This document shows positions 19,661 to 21,619 of a DNA stretch of 21,619 bases, in pieces (position 1 is the first letter of the stretch; each line of letters starts with the position of its first letter). The position numbers and the translations under genes were made by a program. Source of the DNA: Patescibacteria group bacterium (lineage in GTDB: Bacteria > Patescibacteriota > Minisyncoccia > Phycocordibacterales > DATDWN01); contig JAUPVF010000011.1 in assembly GCA_030917185.1 (NCBI GenBank), forward strand, positions 1 through 21,619. Direction: 5' to 3'. Under the pieces are notes generated by a model. That model did not search any database and was not told where the DNA came from. It worked only from the letters and a program-made list of their open reading frames with translations.

Positions 19661-21619
19661 ATGAATCGAGATTACCCATTAGATCGAGTACGAAACTTCG
19701 GAATTATTGCCCATATTGATGCCGGCAAAACAACAACATCTGAACGAGTGTTGTTTTATACTGGTATGACCCACAAAATTGGTGAGGTGCATGAGGGCGA
19801 GACAGTAACTGACTGGATGGAACAGGAACGAGAACGTGGTATCACAATCACTGCGGCTGCTATCACATGTTTCTGGCACAAAACAGATAATGAAAAGAAG
19901 CCAGAAAATATGATTCGGTTTAACATCATTGATACTCCGGGGCACATTGACTTTACTGCAGAAGTAAAAAGATCTCTACGGGTGCTTGACGGTGCGGTTG
20001 TGGTGTTTGATGGTGTGGCAGGGGTTGAACCTCAGTCAGAAACTAACTGGCGATATGCTGATGATGGAAATGTGCCTCGAATCTGTTTCATCAATAAACT
20101 CGATCGAACAGGTGCATCATTTGATCGGTCTTTCGATTCTATTTTAGATCGCCTCAACAAAAATGCTGTTCGCATGCAGATTCCAATGGGGCTTGAGGAT
20201 AAATTTGAAGGAGTGATTGATTTGCTCAAAATGAAAGCATACTACTTTGAAGGTAATATGGGCATGAACATTCGTGAAGCAGAAATTCCTGCTGAATATG
20301 CAGATGAGGCAAAACGGCTTCGTGATGTTCTTGTGGAAAAAATTGTAGCAGAGGATGACGAGCAAATGGCAGAATATCTAGAAGGGAAGGAGCCAACAAT
20401 GGAGGAACTCAAGAAAACATTGCGTAAAGCAACATTGGCAGTAAAAATCATTCCTGTATTTGCTGGTTCAGCATTGAAAAATAAAGGTGTTCAACTCGTG
20501 CTTGATGCTGTGGTTGACTATCTTCCATCTCCACTTGATATTCCTCCAGTTCATGGAATTGATCCAAAAACAGGCGATGCAATTTATCGAAAACCATCAG
20601 ATGAGGAACCTTTTGCAGCCCTTGCATTCAAATTGCAAAACGACCCATTTGTCGGACAACTGACATTCTTCCGAGTGTATTCAGGAACAATAGAGGCGGG
20701 TACATACATATATAACTCAACAACAGGAGAAAAAGAACGACTCGGACGTATTGTGCGTCTCCAAGCAGACAAACGAGAAGAAGTGAAAAAAGTTTTTGCT
20801 GGAGAAATTGCGGCAGCAGTGGGTTTGAAGTCTGCAAAGACATCACATACATTGTGTGATGAAAATAATCCTATCATTTTGGATCCAATTAAATTCGTTG
20901 CTCCTGTGGTATCGCTCCGTATTGAACCAAAGACAAAGGCAGACCAGGAAAAAATGGGTATGGCATTGAAAAAACTGTCAGATGAAGATCCAACCTTTGT
21001 TATTTCTTCAAACACAGATACAGGGGAGACTATTGTGTCTGGAATGGGAGAGTTGCATTTGGAAATCATGGTTGATCGTATGAAGCGAGAGTTTTCTGTT
21101 GAGGTGAATGTTGGTAAGCCACAGGTGGCATACCGAGAGACCATTCTTGGAAGCGCAGAGGCAGAACATAAATATATTAAACAAACAGGTGGTAAGGGAC
21201 AATATGGTCACGTGAAATTGAACATTAAACCAATGGAGAAATTGGAGGAAGGAGCAAAAATTCCAAAAAATACTCACCGATATGAAGAATTTGAATTTAC
21301 AGATTCCATTAAAGGAGGGGTTGTTCCACAAGAATTTATTCCTGCGGTAGAAAAAGGTGTTAAGGAAGCAATGGAACGGGGAATTGTTGCTGGGTTTAAG
21401 ATGGTAAATGTTTCTTGTGAACTAACATTCGGTTCATATCATGATGTTGACTCATCAGAAATTGCTTACAAAATCGCCGCATCACAAGCGTTTCAAGATG
21501 CTGCAAAGCGTGCCCGACCTGTCATTCTTGAACCAATCATGAAGGTTGAAGCAATCATGCCAGAACAGTTCATGGGTGATATTACCGGTTCATTGTCAGG
21601 CAAACGAGGTCAGATTGAA
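19661..21619 (+). CDS. fusA: Translation elongation factor G (partial, 3' end missing)
   Basis: A GTPase that catalyses ribosomal translocation. The window holds 653 codons of about 700. The G motifs are AHIDAGKT (17-24, P-loop), DTPGH (91-95) and NKLD (145-148). Switch I ends RGITITAAA. Domain II follows from about 305, then domain III and domain IV (IKQTGGKGQYGHVKLNI) and the start of domain V (PIMKVEAIMPEQFMGDITGSL), where the window ends. The missing part is the end of domain V. It has its own promoter behind a terminator. The start ATG has no Shine-Dalgarno sequence. Nothing in it is odd apart from a usual-looking insertion near residues 525-545 (EKLEEGAKIPKNTHRYEEFEF). Confidence 0.97.
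   Translation, partial: MNRDYPLDRVRNFGIIAHIDAGKTTTSERVLFYTGMTHKIGEVHEGETVTDWMEQERERGITITAAAITCFWHKTDNEKKPENMIRFNIIDTPGHIDFTAEVKRSLRVLDGAVVVFDGVAGVEPQSETNWRYADDGNVPRICFINKLDRTGASFDRSFDSILDRLNKNAVRMQIPMGLEDKFEGVIDLLKMKAYYFEGNMGMNIREAEIPAEYADEAKRLRDVLVEKIVAEDDEQMAEYLEGKEPTMEELKKTLRKATLAVKIIPVFAGSALKNKGVQLVLDAVVDYLPSPLDIPPVHGIDPKTGDAIYRKPSDEEPFAALAFKLQNDPFVGQLTFFRVYSGTIEAGTYIYNSTTGEKERLGRIVRLQADKREEVKKVFAGEIAAAVGLKSAKTSHTLCDENNPIILDPIKFVAPVVSLRIEPKTKADQEKMGMALKKLSDEDPTFVISSNTDTGETIVSGMGELHLEIMVDRMKREFSVEVNVGKPQVAYRETILGSAEAEHKYIKQTGGKGQYGHVKLNIKPMEKLEEGAKIPKNTHRYEEFEFTDSIKGGVVPQEFIPAVEKGVKEAMERGIVAGFKMVNVSCELTFGSYHDVDSSEIAYKIAASQAFQDAAKRARPVILEPIMKVEAIMPEQFMGDITGSLSGKRGQIE

Noticed and set aside
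1..21619. Alternative genetic code with UGA as glycine
   Set aside because: comEC and the large pilin end at UGA with correct lengths, and no conserved gene contains an in-frame UGA.
1..21619. CRISPR arrays, tRNA or rRNA genes, transposase genes
   Set aside because: No regularly spaced repeats, no cloverleaf-like sequences and no transposase motifs were seen in any intergenic region; the longest gap without a gene is about 220 bases.

Overview
The window looks like a core-genome segment of a small-genome bacterium of the Candidatus Patescibacteria (CPR), most likely Parcubacteria/Paceibacteria. This is inferred from several traits: AT-rich DNA, very short intergenic gaps, almost no Shine-Dalgarno sequences, a NusA, Fe/Mn-SOD, ribosomal S12 and Pgk of the CPR style, a detached ComEC nuclease domain, and a compact type IV pilus operon with huge minor pilins. 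UGA behaves as a stop codon (comEC, the large pilin), so the code is the standard bacterial one and not the UGA-glycine code of Gracilibacteria/Absconditabacteria.

Layout. 1-2300: a truncated proton-pumping pyrophosphatase gene (hppA) and nusA, both on the minus strand. 2394-9370: a plus-strand type IV pilus operon (pilB, pilC, then three genes with prepilin-like N-termini, the last two joined by ATGA overlaps), closed by a strong terminator. 9369-11335: tpiA-pgk, one base apart, closed by a bidirectional terminator facing a HIT-family gene. 11337-14205: HIT (minus), then divergent recJ and an RNase HI gene with a C-terminal hybrid-binding domain. 14214-14404: a GC-rich element with 32-bp perfect inverted termini. 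14428-17533: comEC (membrane channel), sod (minus) with a duplicated 3' remnant beside it, and a separate ComEC-type metallo-beta-lactamase gene. 17528-18507: another bidirectional terminator, rpmB (minus), and a divergent site-2 protease. 18522-21619: the str cluster rpsL-rpsG, a terminator, then fusA, which runs off the window.

How the genes fit together. The pilus operon plus the split ComEC/metallo-beta-lactamase pair and RecJ suggest DNA uptake and processing, a plausible lifestyle for an organism that must scavenge nucleotides. tpiA-pgk is lower glycolysis, HppA would energise the membrane using pyrophosphate, and rpsL/rpsG/fusA/rpmB/nusA are the gene-expression core.

The most distinctive system-level signal is regulatory. 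Promoter -10 boxes, many of the extended TGnTATAAT type, sit only 5-12 bases upstream of the start codon in gene after gene, which predicts leaderless or near-leaderless transcripts. The exceptions (nusA, sod, fusA, probably hppA) have longer leaders, and the nusA leader carries an attenuator-like hairpin. The other notable items are the inverted-repeat element at 14214-14404, the sod 3' duplication, and several enzymes with altered signature residues (Pgk, TpiA, HIT, S12). All taxonomic and functional statements rest on reading the sequence and on family knowledge; no database search was made.
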